A stretch of 64,000 bases of DNA, taken from NCBI GenBank assembly GCA_030512295.1, contig JAULSR010000007.1:706501-770500 (forward strand). Reading direction: 5' to 3'. The stretch comes from Bombardia bombarda. Its lineage: Eukaryota; Ascomycota; Sordariomycetes; Sordariales; Lasiosphaeriaceae. Each line of letters opens with the position of its first letter. Position 1 is the stretch's first letter. Under the pieces are notes generated by a model, which saw only the letters and a program-made list of their open reading frames with translations, was not told the origin of the DNA and ran no database searches. Shown here one piece after another: positions 1-11,826 of the stretch. Made by a program: the position numbers and the translations under genes.

Positions 1-317
1 AGGTCTGACTAATGGCAACAAATGATGCTAACGAAATTGGGCTCTCTCTACTCAGTCGCCGAAAGATATCAGCATCATTACCAGTGTACAGTCGTCTGAT
101 GATGATATATATAATCTTAAAAGTATCATTAAGAGGCCAGAGAACAAGCAACATAAGTTAGCTCTATACACCAAGTTCCCAAACAAATCCTAAAACGCCA
201 ACCAAATGCACGTACCAAGCATACGACGTGTGATACTAACCCCTATTAATGCAGTGCGCCTGGAGCAAAAACAAAAAGACATATCCATCCCAGTTACTAC
301 TCAATCCAACCGAATTC
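1..317. other. Intergenic / 3' flank, no gene seen
   Basis: AT-rich sequence downstream of the minus-strand DDHD phospholipase stop. It probably holds the 3' UTR of that gene. The short open frames here overlap its last exon or lack support. Confidence 0.5.
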
Positions 318-3300
318 CTAACCTCTCGGCGTCTGCGCCTTGCCGGCCAACATCTGCGACAGTACAAAATGACTGACGTCTTCATCCCCCCAGTAGGCCA
401 TGTGCGAGGCAATGGTATTGATAGGATTGAAATCAAGCACGCTCCTGCAACTGCCAGTTAGTAAATGCGGTCATGATCAAGAAAACAGGAGGGCAAGGGA
501 CTACTTACTCCTGGATACTATAATCCACTCTTCCATTCCGATTCAGCGCCTGCATTTTCATCTCCTCTCTCCTCAGCTTCTGCGCCTTCTTCTCCTCTTC
601 CACTAACGCATCCACATCCACTGGCGCATTCTCCGTCCCAGCACCGCCCTTTTCCTTTGTAATATCCACCCTGTTCTTCTGAAATCTGCTAAAAAGCGTC
701 TCAAGCTCGTCATCAATCAGCGTCGCCTCATTGCCACTGACCGTCACCTTCCCGCTGCCGCCGGCATTCACCCCCGTCGCCAGCTGGCGCATCCGCTCTG
801 CCGTCTTCTCGCTGCGCTTGACGTCCGAGAGGCTCGGCTCTGGGCTGATGACACCGCCGGCAGAGATGTTGGTGCCTGCACCCGGGCTTGGGCTATGTTG
901 CTGCTGCTGTTGCTGCTGGAAGTTGGCTACGTCTTCCTGGGTCAGGCCCAGGCTGCGATTGAGCAGACTGCTGGCGATGCCGGCGCTGAGACTACTCCAC
1001 AGGCCGCTGACGCTCTGACCAACCTTGGCGCCGATTCCGGTCAGGCCCTGAGGCGCCACCGAGCCGAAGATGCCCTTCTTAGTGTAGGGTAGCACTTGCG
1101 GCTTCAGGGTGGACATGACGGGAGAGATGAGCGGCTCGAGGCGGTAAGAAATGGGGTCTGAGGGATGGAAGATGTTGAAGAGCTGGGCGACTTTCGGGGA
1201 TGAGATGCTGAAAGGGAGACGAGTGATGGGGGATACTCGCTGGTCCGTGTAAGGGTTGGATGGGGCATTATGAAATGGGTCTTCGAAATATTCCGGGCTC
1301 AGAGGGCTCTCGGACGGAAAGGCGTTGGGCAGGTGACGGGCAGAAATTGTGCGGCCCTTGAGCATCTGGAATAGACCAATAGGGGAGCCAAGGCAATAGA
1401 AGTCATCGACTTCAAAGCCAAACGAAAGATCTTTGGGATCCTTTGCCTCGTACCGATCCTGGGATGGCCAGAAACGAAGCGGATTCCTAGGCTGCTCCGT
1501 AGGCTGAGACTTCTCCTTTTGGCGACAGAGTATGTCAAACATGATGGCGGATCCAAGGGAGTGGCCCATGATGTGCACTTTGCCCTTGAATTCAGGGTTA
1601 CGTTCTTTGAAGAGCTTGAATATCCGGTTTGACTCCTGCAAAACAATCTCTGCAATCTGTTCTCGGTAGGCGCTCTGGTAGAGAAGAACGTCGAGGGCGA
1701 GATCAGAGATTAGTGATCTGGCAAATGCCACCCCTTCTATGGTGATATCCTCCAGAGATGGGTCTTTTTACATCGGTTAGTCAGCGGAGTTCGAGCAAAT
1801 ACATGGAATACATCTTACATTCATCCTCTTCGTTGAACGTTTCACCCAAATCATGCTCTCCTTTTTTCTGTTTGCGCTTTGGAAAGTCTAGTAGATGCCG
1901 CCATAGAACCGGCAAGACCTGAACGCGGCAATTACCAGGGCCGCTGCCTCCGGCTTCTAAGTTTAGGGCTCGGAGATCTGCTGAACCGGAATAGACGGTC
2001 TTTAGTGTTTTTCGAAGGACATTGACATCATGTACGAAGTTGACGCTCTCCATTCTACGACTTGATTAGCGACTGCCTTTACTTGAGAAATCTGGGACAC
2101 GACTTACCTTAGTCCTAAAAGCTGACCAATTCCATGGGTAACGAGGACAACATGCTCAATGTCGCGTCCTTGTGATTCACCCAGCCGGGCGTTGTAGTCA
2201 TCCTGTATCTCCTTTTCTTCTCTCTTGCGAATTGCTTCTTCCTCTGTGTCGGGGTCTTCAACACCCTCGATCAGATTAGACAGCTGTCGGGTAAGCCTGG
2301 CTTGTGTGCTCTCGACCTCAAGTGGTTCATCCTCCTTGGAACCATCTGCAGGCTCGGACTGTCCGCTTGCAGGCGCAGAACGTCGCTTGAGCGCCTTCTG
2401 AAGCTTCTCATCTTTTTCAGCGGACGTTGACTTGGTACCTGTTGGCGTTGCCGGTCGCTTCTCATCCTTGGACTTCTTTGGTTCTACGTTACCACGGACC
2501 AGTTTGATACCGCCCATATAGCCGCCGCCGGCAAACCGCTCATAAACGGTCGATGTCACCCACGATAAAACACCGTCCGAGGATAGCCAGGCTGTATTGG
2601 AATCTTGATATGTGGCGACACTGCTCATGTAAGCCCCAAACAGGCGGTATGTTTGTGGTTGATGTTGGGGCGCAAGGGGGTTGCCCTTGGTTGTGCTTTC
2701 GCTCTGGGCTGCAGCGGCGGCCTTAAGATTGTCAGATGATGACTTTGGAGTGACGTTCTGGGTTCCAGAGTTGCTGCGCATCCGGGCCGAGTACAACCAT
2801 GGTCTGATTTTGAGATATCCTTCCTCCAGCTGGGCTGCTAGATTCTCCTCGCATGGACGAAGCGTCGAACCTTCTTGATAGAACCAGCTTCCACGGCGCA
2901 CTTCGTAAATCGGGCCTACCCAGTAGACAGGGGCAAGTTCTCGCTCCTCAATATCCACATCGAAGAGAAAATCCTCGTTCACTGGCACCTTGATACCATC
3001 TCTCTTGTGGTGTCCATCATCAGAGCCATCCAAGTTCGTATTCGGTAAGTCTTCGTCCGAGGTAGCGCGAGGACGCTTAATGCCTGCGCGGCCATCGCTC
3101 CCGCTTTTCCTGGTCTTCCTTTCCTCCTCGTACTGTTCTAGCTTCAGTTGGTATGCAGATTCGAGAGCACGAGAATCCCCCGGCGAGAAGGCAGAGAACT
3201 TCTTCGGCTGTGCGACAGGCTTTTTGTCATCGACATCATTCTTTCCCTTGAGGAATTTCGGTTTGCGCTTTGGAATCTGCCCATGCAAACGTTTGGTCAA

Positions 3301-3584
3301 CAATCAGACAGAAATGTGAGAAATGGCGCATGTGAGGCGCTTACGTCGACTGCATGAAACCATTGCACATTCAGGGGTGGACAGTCTGGCGGATACCTCT
3401 TGAGGCTCTGTCCGTAGAAAGGATTGGTGATATGGTCTCCAGGGTTGACAGGAGCGGGCGTCAGTTGAGGGGCATCTCGGGGCGTCGGAGTCGAGCTGCG
3501 GGCACCCGACCAGGGATTGATGGAGTCGACGGCGGAGGCGAGATATGACCTTTCGGCCTTCTTGTCACTCGCTCCAGGCGCCAT
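318..3584 (-). CDS. DDHD-domain phospholipase (PA-PLA1 type)
   Basis: Intracellular phospholipase of the DDHD / phosphatidic-acid-preferring PLA1 family, expected to deacylate phospholipids at membranes. Model of five exons: 3584-3345, 3276-2108, 2054-1819, 1763-509, 444-318. They sum to 3027 nt (1008 aa) and all introns are GT-AG. Visible landmarks are a WWE-like N-terminal part (NVQWFHAVDIPKRKP), the early conserved VLVTHGIGQ segment, the serine-lipase elbow GHSLGS near residue 615, and FYCLGSPIGLF. The DDHD C-terminus RVDYSIQE is split by the last intron and continues as a VLDFNPINTIASHMAYW-type segment, which contains the terminal His/Trp region of the family. The region between elbow and C-terminus carries a low-complexity Gln/Ser insert. 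The start is the first ATG in the first exon; no better upstream ATG lies in frame. It is divergent from the RNA polymerase III gene. The closest characterised relatives would be yeast DDL1 and animal DDHD proteins. Confidence 0.93.
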
Positions 3585-4779
3585 GGCTTCGGTATGGCCA
3601 GACGGCCACCCGAAGGAAGCTTCGTAGACACCTCTTTTGGGTCGTGGTCGTGCACGACTCTGGTGGAAAGCACAGCACCCAAGTCTGCGGTAAGACCGTT
3701 TTACAACGAAAAGCGCCAGGGCAACTTGATGATGTACAGACGAAGTACTTCGCAGGAAGGGAGAGTACTGTAGAAAGAAGCTCGAGAGTGGCGCAAGTTG
3801 GCTGACGGATGGGACGGCTTCAGATAGGATGAATAGGTAGTTTTGGAAGGACTGCACGAGCTAATCTAGGAGAGCAAACAGTATGCCCTCGAATATACCT
3901 TCAAACGTTTCAGATAACCCAACGTCTGTGAAGAATTGAGGCGCGAAATTACTACGTGAACGTGTGCCTTATTCAAGTTTCTTACACTGGCAGTTGGTCG
4001 CAGTCGCCATTGTGGTCGCGGTCTAGGTAGGTTGGGGACAGCTTTCAGGCTTGTGAAATCCGCTTATCGGGGCGGCAACGATGACGGGGTCGCAGGCGTT
4101 CACAGGCAGACAGGCCACATTGATTGGCAGAAGCTCCAAGGAAGGATGCCCGTCCCGCGTTGCTCCCTGGAAGCAAAGGTACATGCAAGATGCCAATAGT
4201 ACCGCTATGCTGTACAGATCCTGGCTGAGATCACCTTATCTGCAAGGGTGCTAGATGTACTCTTGCCAAGACCAATGTACCCGCAGCGATGTCAAGCAAT
4301 CGGCGCTAGATTCGTTCGATGGTGGGGCACGACTAAAGAGTCACCTCCACTTCATCGTAGCCCCGCCTTCACTGGACAAAATTATTTTACCTCCATCAAT
4401 CCATCTGAACGCCGAAGCGCATGCCGAACTCGTCGCCAACCACATCGACGGCCACATCTCAACCACGGCCGCCACCAATCTAGCTTTTCCTCGCAGCAGT
4501 CCTAGTCCTACAGTCACATCGACGGTCCGACAAGAGTGATTGAGTCGCACAATTTCCGCACAGTCAGCTACAGCTAGCTATGAGCCGGTAGCGCACAACC
4601 ATCGAGGGGCACTTTGTTCCACCCTGCGACAAGCGAATCGCGACCAGCGATCAACGACAGCAACTAGCAATTTCTGGACCACCTACGCGTCGAAACTCGA
4701 ACCCGGGTTTGTCTTCAATTACTGCCGGCCACCTGCAGTTTAATTCGAGAACGAAACCAGCATCTTGCCAACCGCAAAC
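3585..4779. other. Divergent promoter region
   Basis: 1.2 kb between the head-to-head DDHD phospholipase and RPC1 genes. It should contain both promoters and 5' UTRs. Open frames here have no recognisable family and unstructured composition; I see no further gene. Confidence 0.5.
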
Positions 4780-7700
4780 ATGGACGCACAACAGACAGAG
4801 GCCATGGAGCAGCCCATGGCTCCAGTCAAGCAGCAGCTGGTCGACAACCTTCCCAAGCGCTTCAAGGCGCTCAAGTTTGGCATTCAGTGAGACTTCCCTC
4901 CCACCCTCCCGCCACCATCTCTACCACGAGTCTCTTCACAGGAGTGACATCTAATCATCTGCCACTGCACAGATCTCATCAGGACATTGTCAGCCAGGGT
5001 GTTCTCGAAGTCTCGGACAATATGCTCTACGATATTGAGAAAGGACGCACCACATACCCTCATGGACCCCTCGATCCGCGCATGGGAACCTCGAGCAAGA
5101 CTGGCACATGTGGCACATGTATGCTTCCTCTGGCAACTTGCCCTGGTCACTTCGGTCATGTCCGACTTCCCCTTCCCGTCTTCCATATTGGTTACTTGAA
5201 ATACATCCAAGCGACCCTCCAGAATATTTGCAAAGATTGCGCACGAGTTCTCTTGGAAGAACCCCAACGCCGGCAGTTCCTGAAACAATTACGAGCACCA
5301 GGGTTAGACAATTTTAGGCGCCAGGCACTCACCAAAAAGATCAACGAGCAATGCCGGAAGGCCAAGACTTGCCCTTATTGCAAATCGGTACAAGGCGTCA
5401 TTCGGAAATTGAGCGTTATGAAGCTCGTCCACGACAAGTTCTCGTCATACAACAAGTCGACGGCACAGAAGAAGGTTGCTCCAGAAAGCAAAGTCGAGTT
5501 CGATGCCTCTTTCGCACAAGCCAAGCGATTCCTTCCCGACCTGGAGAAGCATACCCGCAAGGCCATGGATGATCTGAACCCCCTAAGAGTCCTCAATCTT
5601 TTCAAGGCCATCACCCCGACAGATTGCGAGTTACTTGGACTGGATCCTGCCGAGGGTAGACCAGAGATGTTCCTTTGGCAGTATATCCCGGCCCCGCCAA
5701 TCTGCATCAGGCCGTCGGTTGCACAGGATAACGCTAGTACTGAAGACGACATCACCAGCAAGTTGGCTGAAATCATCCTGTACGGTGGTCATTTGCGCGA
5801 ATCTCTCCAGAAAGGAACATCACTGCCTATCATTATGGAGCAGTGGGAGTTTTTACAACTCCAGGTCGGTATGTACGTCAATAGTGATGTTCCTGGTCTC
5901 AACCAACCTGGGTTTGGAAAGCCAATTCGCGGCTTCTGCCAGCGTCTCAAGGGAAAACAGGGTCGATTCCGTGGAAATCTTTCTGGAAAACGTGTCGACT
6001 TCTCTGGACGTACTGTCATTTCTCCTGACCCTAATCTGGGCATCGACCAAGTTGCGGTCCCTCAACTGGTGGCCAAGAACTTGACATATCCCGAGAGAGT
6101 GAATCGCCAAAACATTGACAAGCTGAGGGAGTGTATTCTCAATGGACCGACTGTTTGGCCCGGAGCTCAGGGTGTAACCAAGAAGGACGGCATCAAGTTC
6201 AACTTGAAGTTTGGTGGCATGAACGTACGTGAACAGCGTGCCAATGATCTTACTTATGGGGATGTAGTCGAGCGGCATCTTGAAGATGGCGATGTTGTGT
6301 TGTTCAACCGGCAGCCGTCCCTCCACAAGCTCAGTATCATGAGCCATCGTGCCAAAATTCGACCTTGGAGAACATTCCGTCTCAACGAATGTGTCTGCAC
6401 ACCATACAACGCCGATTTCGACGGAGACGAGATGAACTTGCACGTTCCGCAAACCGAAGAGGCGAGAGCGGAAGCCATCAACCTCATGGGTGTGAAGAAC
6501 AATCTGGCAACGCCAAAGAACGGCGAGCCTATCATTGCTGCTACCCAGGATTTCATTACTGCTGCATACCTCATCAGTAACAAGGACATCTTTTATGACC
6601 GAAAGACATTTACCTACATTTGTACCCATATGTTACTTGGCGATGAACACCTGGATCTCCCCCCTCCCTCTATCCTCTTGCCCAAGGCCCTCTGGACAGG
6701 AAAGCAAGTATTCAACGTCCTCATGCGACCCAACAAGAAGTCGCCCGTCAAGGTCAACCTGGATGCCAAGAACAAGGTTTACAAAAAGAAGGCTGGCGAA
6801 CTTCCGGACATGGACATTGAAGACTGCTTCCTGATTGTTCGCAACTCTGAAGTCATGTGCGGTCGTATGGACAAAAATACCGTTGGAGGAGGCAAAAAGA
6901 ACTCTGTATTTTACGTCATACTTCGAGATTTTGGCCCAGACCATGCTGCAGCGGCCATGAATCGTCTGGCAAAGCTTTGTGCACGCCATCTGACCCTGCG
7001 TGGCTTCTCAATTGGTGTTGGCGATGTATTCCCGTCGGAAGCCTTGACAGAAAAGAAGGCTGGACTGGTGTCTGACGCTTATGCAAAGTGCGATGATCTT
7101 ATCAGGAAACACAAGGAAGGAAAGCTTGAGAAAGCACCAGGCTGTGACCTCGAGGAGACACTCGAGAACTCGATCTCTGGTATTCTGAGCAAAGTTCGTC
7201 AACAAGCAGGAGACTACTGTGTTGAGACGTTGAGTATGCACAACGCTCCACTTATCATGGCCAAGTCAGGCTCCAAAGGTTCCGACATCAACGTCGCCCA
7301 GATGGTTGCCTGTGTCGGTCAGCAAATTATTGGTGGCAAGCGTGTCGCCGATGGATTCCAGGATCGAACCCTCCCTCACTTTCACAAGAATGCTCGTGAG
7401 CCCCCCTCCAAGGGTTTCGTCCGCAACAGCTTTTATACCGGTCTGTTGGCGACCGAGTTTCTCTTCCACGCCATCTCCGGCAGAGAAGGACTGGTAGATA
7501 CTGCTGTCAAGACTGCCGAGACAGGTTACATGTCAAGACGGCTGATGAAATCCCTAGAGGATCTCTCGACTCAGTACGACGATACTGTTCGGACGTCGGG
7601 CGGGGGAGTTGTTCAGTTCCAGTTTGGCGCCGACAGATTGGATCCTCTTGACATGGAGGGAGAAGCCAAGCCGGTGGATTTTGAGAGGACATGGAATCAC

Positions 7701-9485
7701 GCTGAGAATCTGACCTGGAGCAATTCTGGCCATTCGCTCCTGCCGGAGGAGATTACGGAGATGTGCAAGGAAATCCTTGACAGGGAGCGCAGCAAATATG
7801 TTCGGAAACATCTCGTCACTGGCGAGGTACTGCACTATACGGACGAGAAGATCAGCACTGGTACTGATCACGACGTATGGCTTGCGATCGACGAGCATGA
7901 GAGCGCGAGAGAGTTTCTTAACTCTATTCACACCTACATCTCGGGCCGTGCTATGAAGCTAGCACAAGCCCGGAGAGCTGCGGGTTTGGCGCCACGCTTG
8001 CCAGCTGGTGATAGCAAAATGGAGAAGGAATTTGCGGAGTGGGAGGAGAAACAGGGACAGAACCTTCGAGATGTCGTCCTGAGTGAGGAAGATCAGGCTG
8101 CCCAAGAGCATCACATGGACCGGGTTGCTAAGATTTCAGAGAAGACACTGAAGTTCTTTATCGACATGTGTCTCAGCAAATACCAGAAGGCCAAGACGGA
8201 ACCCGGCCATGCTGTTGGTGCCGTCGGCGCACAGTCTATTGGTGAGCCTGGTACGCAGATGACATTGAAGACTTTCCATTTCGCTGGTGTCGCTGGTATG
8301 AGTATTACCCAGGGTGTGCCGCGTATCAAGGAGATCATCAATGCTTCCAAAAATATCAGCACACCTGTCATCACCTGCGAGCTTGAGAACAAGGACGACA
8401 TCAAGGCAGCACGTGTGGTCAAGGGGCGAATCGAGAAAACCTTCATCTCAGACATTATCACGTTTATTGACGATGAATGGCTTCCTGACGTGGCCAAGTT
8501 GACTCTCAAGGTCGACATGCAGGCTCTCTCGGACATGCAGCTGGGCATTTCACTCAAGGATATCGCCGATGCCATTATCAAGGCCAAGAAGCTTAAGCTT
8601 AAGGTCGAGGCGGACGATTTGCGTGTTGGCAGCGACCGTATCGAGGTAGTTGTCCGGAACACGTGGCAAGATACCACAGCTGCTAAGAAAGCAGCCAAGG
8701 TCCGAGCTGCAGCCATTGAGAACGGCAAGAGTTTTGTCACTGCCATGGACGAGTCGGCAGCGGACTTCCAGCTGCGCGTTAACTTCCTCAAGCGCATGCT
8801 GCCCCTGGTCCCAATTACGGGTTACCCCGAAGCCGCCAGAGCGATTATCCAGACTGACGACAAGAACAAAAACAAGGTGTTGGTTGAAGGCTACGGCTTC
8901 CGCGCCTGCATGACGACGGAAGGAGTGATTGGCATAAATTGCGTCACCAATTCTATCATGGAATGCCGTGACGTGCTCGGCATAGAGGCGGCTCGCACCA
9001 CTATCGCCAAGGAAATCGGATCCGTCATGAACGACATGAACATTGATCCTCGCCACATGGAGCTGCTTGCCGACGTGATGACGTACAAGGGCGAGATTTT
9101 AGGAATTACACGGTTCGGCCTGGCCAAGATGCGCGACAGTGTGTTGCAACTGGCGTCGTTTGAGAAGACGCCGGACCACTTGTTCGATGCGGCGGCGAAC
9201 ATGAAGACGGATAGCATTGAGGGTGTCAGCGAGTGTATCATTATGGGTCAGACGATGACGATTGGAACCGGCGCGTTCCAGGTGGTGCGCAGGCTGGGTA
9301 TCAGAGATCACCAGGTGACGGCCAAGCCAACAGCATTCGAGGACGCGTGGAAGAAGGATGAGGAGGTGAAGAAGAAGGCGAAGGAGATGAGGCGGAGGCG
9401 GATGATGGCGCACAGGAATAATGGCATGGATGCGGACATGGGCGGGATGATGCAGGGTCAGGCGATGGTTGCTGCTATGGGCTAG
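4780..9485 (+). CDS. RPC1: DNA-directed RNA polymerase III largest subunit (RPC1)
   Basis: Catalytic largest subunit of nuclear RNA polymerase III, which makes tRNA, 5S rRNA and other small RNAs. Exons 4780-4886 and 4973-9485 give 1539 aa. The ATG at 4780 supplies the short N-terminal exon (LVDNLPKRFKALKFGIQ), joined across an 86-nt intron to SHQDIVSQGVLEVS. Landmarks in order: the clamp zinc motif with CGTCMLPLATCPGHFGH near residue 80 and CPYC near 168; SGKRVDFSGRTVISPDPN; FNRQPSLHK; the metal-A motif NADFDGDEMN near 515; the bridge-helix/trigger-loop region with TLKTFHFAGVAG near 1135. The protein ends shortly after the conserved C-terminal core with a Met-rich tail. There is no heptad-repeat CTD, which excludes RPB1. 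KLSVMKLVHDKFS and the overall insertion pattern match RPC1 rather than RPA1. Intact and under strong constraint. Confidence 0.96.
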
Positions 9486-10250
9486 CCAGCTGGATCAATG
9501 GATGCATGACCCGCTCATTCTGGTGACAGAGACTCTAGATGGAGGGGGGCATAACAGCGGAAGAATGGTTATCTGGACTTGATGATAGATAGACAACAGG
9601 CAGACAGACATATCTGTGTTGTTGGTTTGTCATTGTGCATCCGAACAACGGATGTTTTTGGGGTCCTCTTACTGGCATGTGGTTGGATGGTCTTCTTGTG
9701 GAATTGTGTTTTACTAGGTATAGTCAGGCAGGGCAGGTAGGTAGGTCGATAGGGAACAGGCAATAACAGTACTGAGCTAGTGGACACTGATGATGGAGAC
9801 GTCAACTGGGTCGCGCTTGGCTCTTGTCTGTTGTCCCTGTACAACACCTCGAGAAATGATACAGTCAAAGGACATGGCTGAAATAACTGCTTACATAGTA
9901 ATTAAGTGGTAATGTCATAACATTGTTTGAACTTTACCTTCGTCGTCGTCGTCGCGGTTTTGGCTCGTCTCAGATTGAAATGATACACAAATGGAACCCC
10001 CGCGTGAGGTAAAATTGCACTTCTATCACTATCTCATAACCCAGTAGCACTCACATGACCTGGCGATTTGAGGAAGTCGCGACCCGCGATCAACGACGTC
10101 ATAGGTGAGTAACGACATGCGTGCCTCAATTGGAGTCTCTCGCTTTATTCACCAGAGGTGCCAAAGATGTCAAAAAATGGCTGTCACGTAACGAAGACGG
10201 TAATCTTGAACTCGTTCATTTTCATTACATTAATTACTTTCCCATAAAAA
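9486..10250. other. Intergenic, RPC1 3' flank and SRAP promoter
   Basis: About 760 nt with T-rich 3'-UTR-like sequence and a short CGT trinucleotide run near 9940-9955. No coding signal that I can support. Confidence 0.5.
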
Positions 10251-10645
10251 ATGTGTGGCAGATATGCGCTCGCCTTGGTATGTAGCTCTCCCCCCTTAAG
10301 TGTCGACTTGGATCTGACCTAAAGCTACATGCAGCGGAGCCGGTATCTGCTATGGAACATCAGCTAACATGATCTGCATCCAGCGACCGTCGCAGGTACG
10401 CCGGATGCTACAAGATGATGACATGCCGGTGGATGAAGCGCCCGACGACGACGGGGACGGCTCGCCTCGCCAGAGCTACAATTTCGCTCCTGGCTACCAC
10501 GGCATCGTCTATCGCGCTGATGTGCCGGATCAAGGCGCGGGGCAGCGGCGTGAGCATGGAAATAGCAGCAGTGGGAAGTCTAAGGGCAGAAAAAGCAGCA
10601 ACAATAAAACCACAATACAAGAGCCACAAGGGGTCGAAAAGGGGC

Positions 10646-10713
<68 letters not shown>

Positions 10714-11826
10714 CTGCAGGATGGCGACGCCAGCAGCGACGAGACAGAAACAGCACACTACAAGCTCCAGTCCATGAAATGGGGCCTCGTGCCCTTTTGG
10801 ACCAAGCGCAACCCCGATTACGCGTCCGTTCTCAAAACCATCAACTGCCGCGACGACTCGCTGGCCCAGCCCGGCGGCATGTGGGCGTCCATGAAGGCAC
10901 GCAAGCGGTGCATCGTGGTGGCGCAGGGGTTTTATGAGTGGCTGAAGCCGGCCGGGGGGCGGGACAAGGACAAGGTGCCCTACTTTGTGAAGCGCGCCGA
11001 CGGCAAGCTGATGTGCTTTTCTGGGCTGTGGGATTGCGTGCAGTACGATGATGAGAAGTGGGATAGTGGGCGGAAGCACTACACGTATACAATCATCACG
11101 ACGGACAGCAACAAGCAGCTGAGGTTTCTGCACGACAGGATGCCGGTGATTCTGGACCCGGGGTCGGAGGCGCTGCGGATGTGGCTGGATCCGAGGAGGA
11201 GTGAGTGGAGCAAGGAGCTGCAGGGCTTGCTGAGGCCCTATGCGGGGGAGCTGGAGGTGTATGCGGTGAGTAGGGAGGTGGGCAAGGTGGGGAATAACTC
11301 GCCGAATTTTGTGGTGCCCGTGGCGAGTAGGGAGAATAAGAGGAATATCGCAAACTTTTTCGCTGCTGCTGCTGCTGCCGCTGGTGGTGGTGGTGGTGGT
11401 GGCGAGAAGGCTAAGGCCGAGGAAAAGGTTAAGCCAGAGGTGGAGATGGAGGTGAAAAGGGAAGAGAAAGAGAAAGAGGGAACGAAAATAACGAGGGAGA
11501 TGGCGAGTGTTGAGGAGCTGGAGAGGACGGCAGATGTTGGAGGGATGGGTTCTCCGCCGCCAGAAACGGCATCGACGCCGAAAAGAGGGATTAAAAGGGA
11601 GGCTTCATCCTCGCCGATGGGGAAGGATGAACTTCCGGCAAAGAAGTCCGCTGTGTCAAAAAGCAGCGTCAGGTCGCCATCGCCAGTGAAGAAAGAGACA
11701 CAGCAAGGCAAGGGCAAAATCAGCGCGACAACGAATGTGGGGAAAAGCCCGGCTAAGAACAAGGGTAAGGCGAATGCCGGCGGTGGCAGCCAGAAGATTA
11801 CAAAGTTTTTTGGAAACAGTGCTTGA
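10251..11826 (+). CDS. SRAP-domain abasic-site protein (HMCES/YedK family)
   Basis: SRAP proteins sense abasic sites in single-stranded DNA at replication forks by forming a covalent adduct through Cys2. Exon 1 (10251-10277) encodes only MCGRYALAL; exon 2 is 10384-11826; total 489 aa. The short first exon puts the catalytic Cys at position 2, as the family requires, which decides the start. Further hallmarks are NFAPGY, MKWGLVPFW, the Asn-containing INCRDD, GFYEW near 192 (active Glu) and LHDRMPVIL near 258 (active His). Two oddities: a 23-residue polyGln tract inside the SRAP fold between YHGIVYRAD and the MKWGLVP strand, and a long Lys/Glu/Ser-rich tail ending in SQKITKFF, which resembles a PCNA-interacting motif. 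The tail also has Ala and Gly runs. Confidence 0.93.
10645..10713 (+). repeat. (CAA)23 microsatellite coding polyGln
   Basis: Twenty-three uninterrupted CAA triplets in the reading frame of the SRAP gene. Perfect purity suggests a young, length-variable tract. Confidence 0.97.

Noticed and set aside
4887..9485. RNA polymerase II largest subunit
   Set aside because: No heptad CTD, and the conserved inserts match the RNA polymerase III subunit.
10408..11133. Long minus-strand frame with polyLeu
   Set aside because: Antisense shadow of the SRAP gene; polyLeu is the reverse reading of the CAA repeat.
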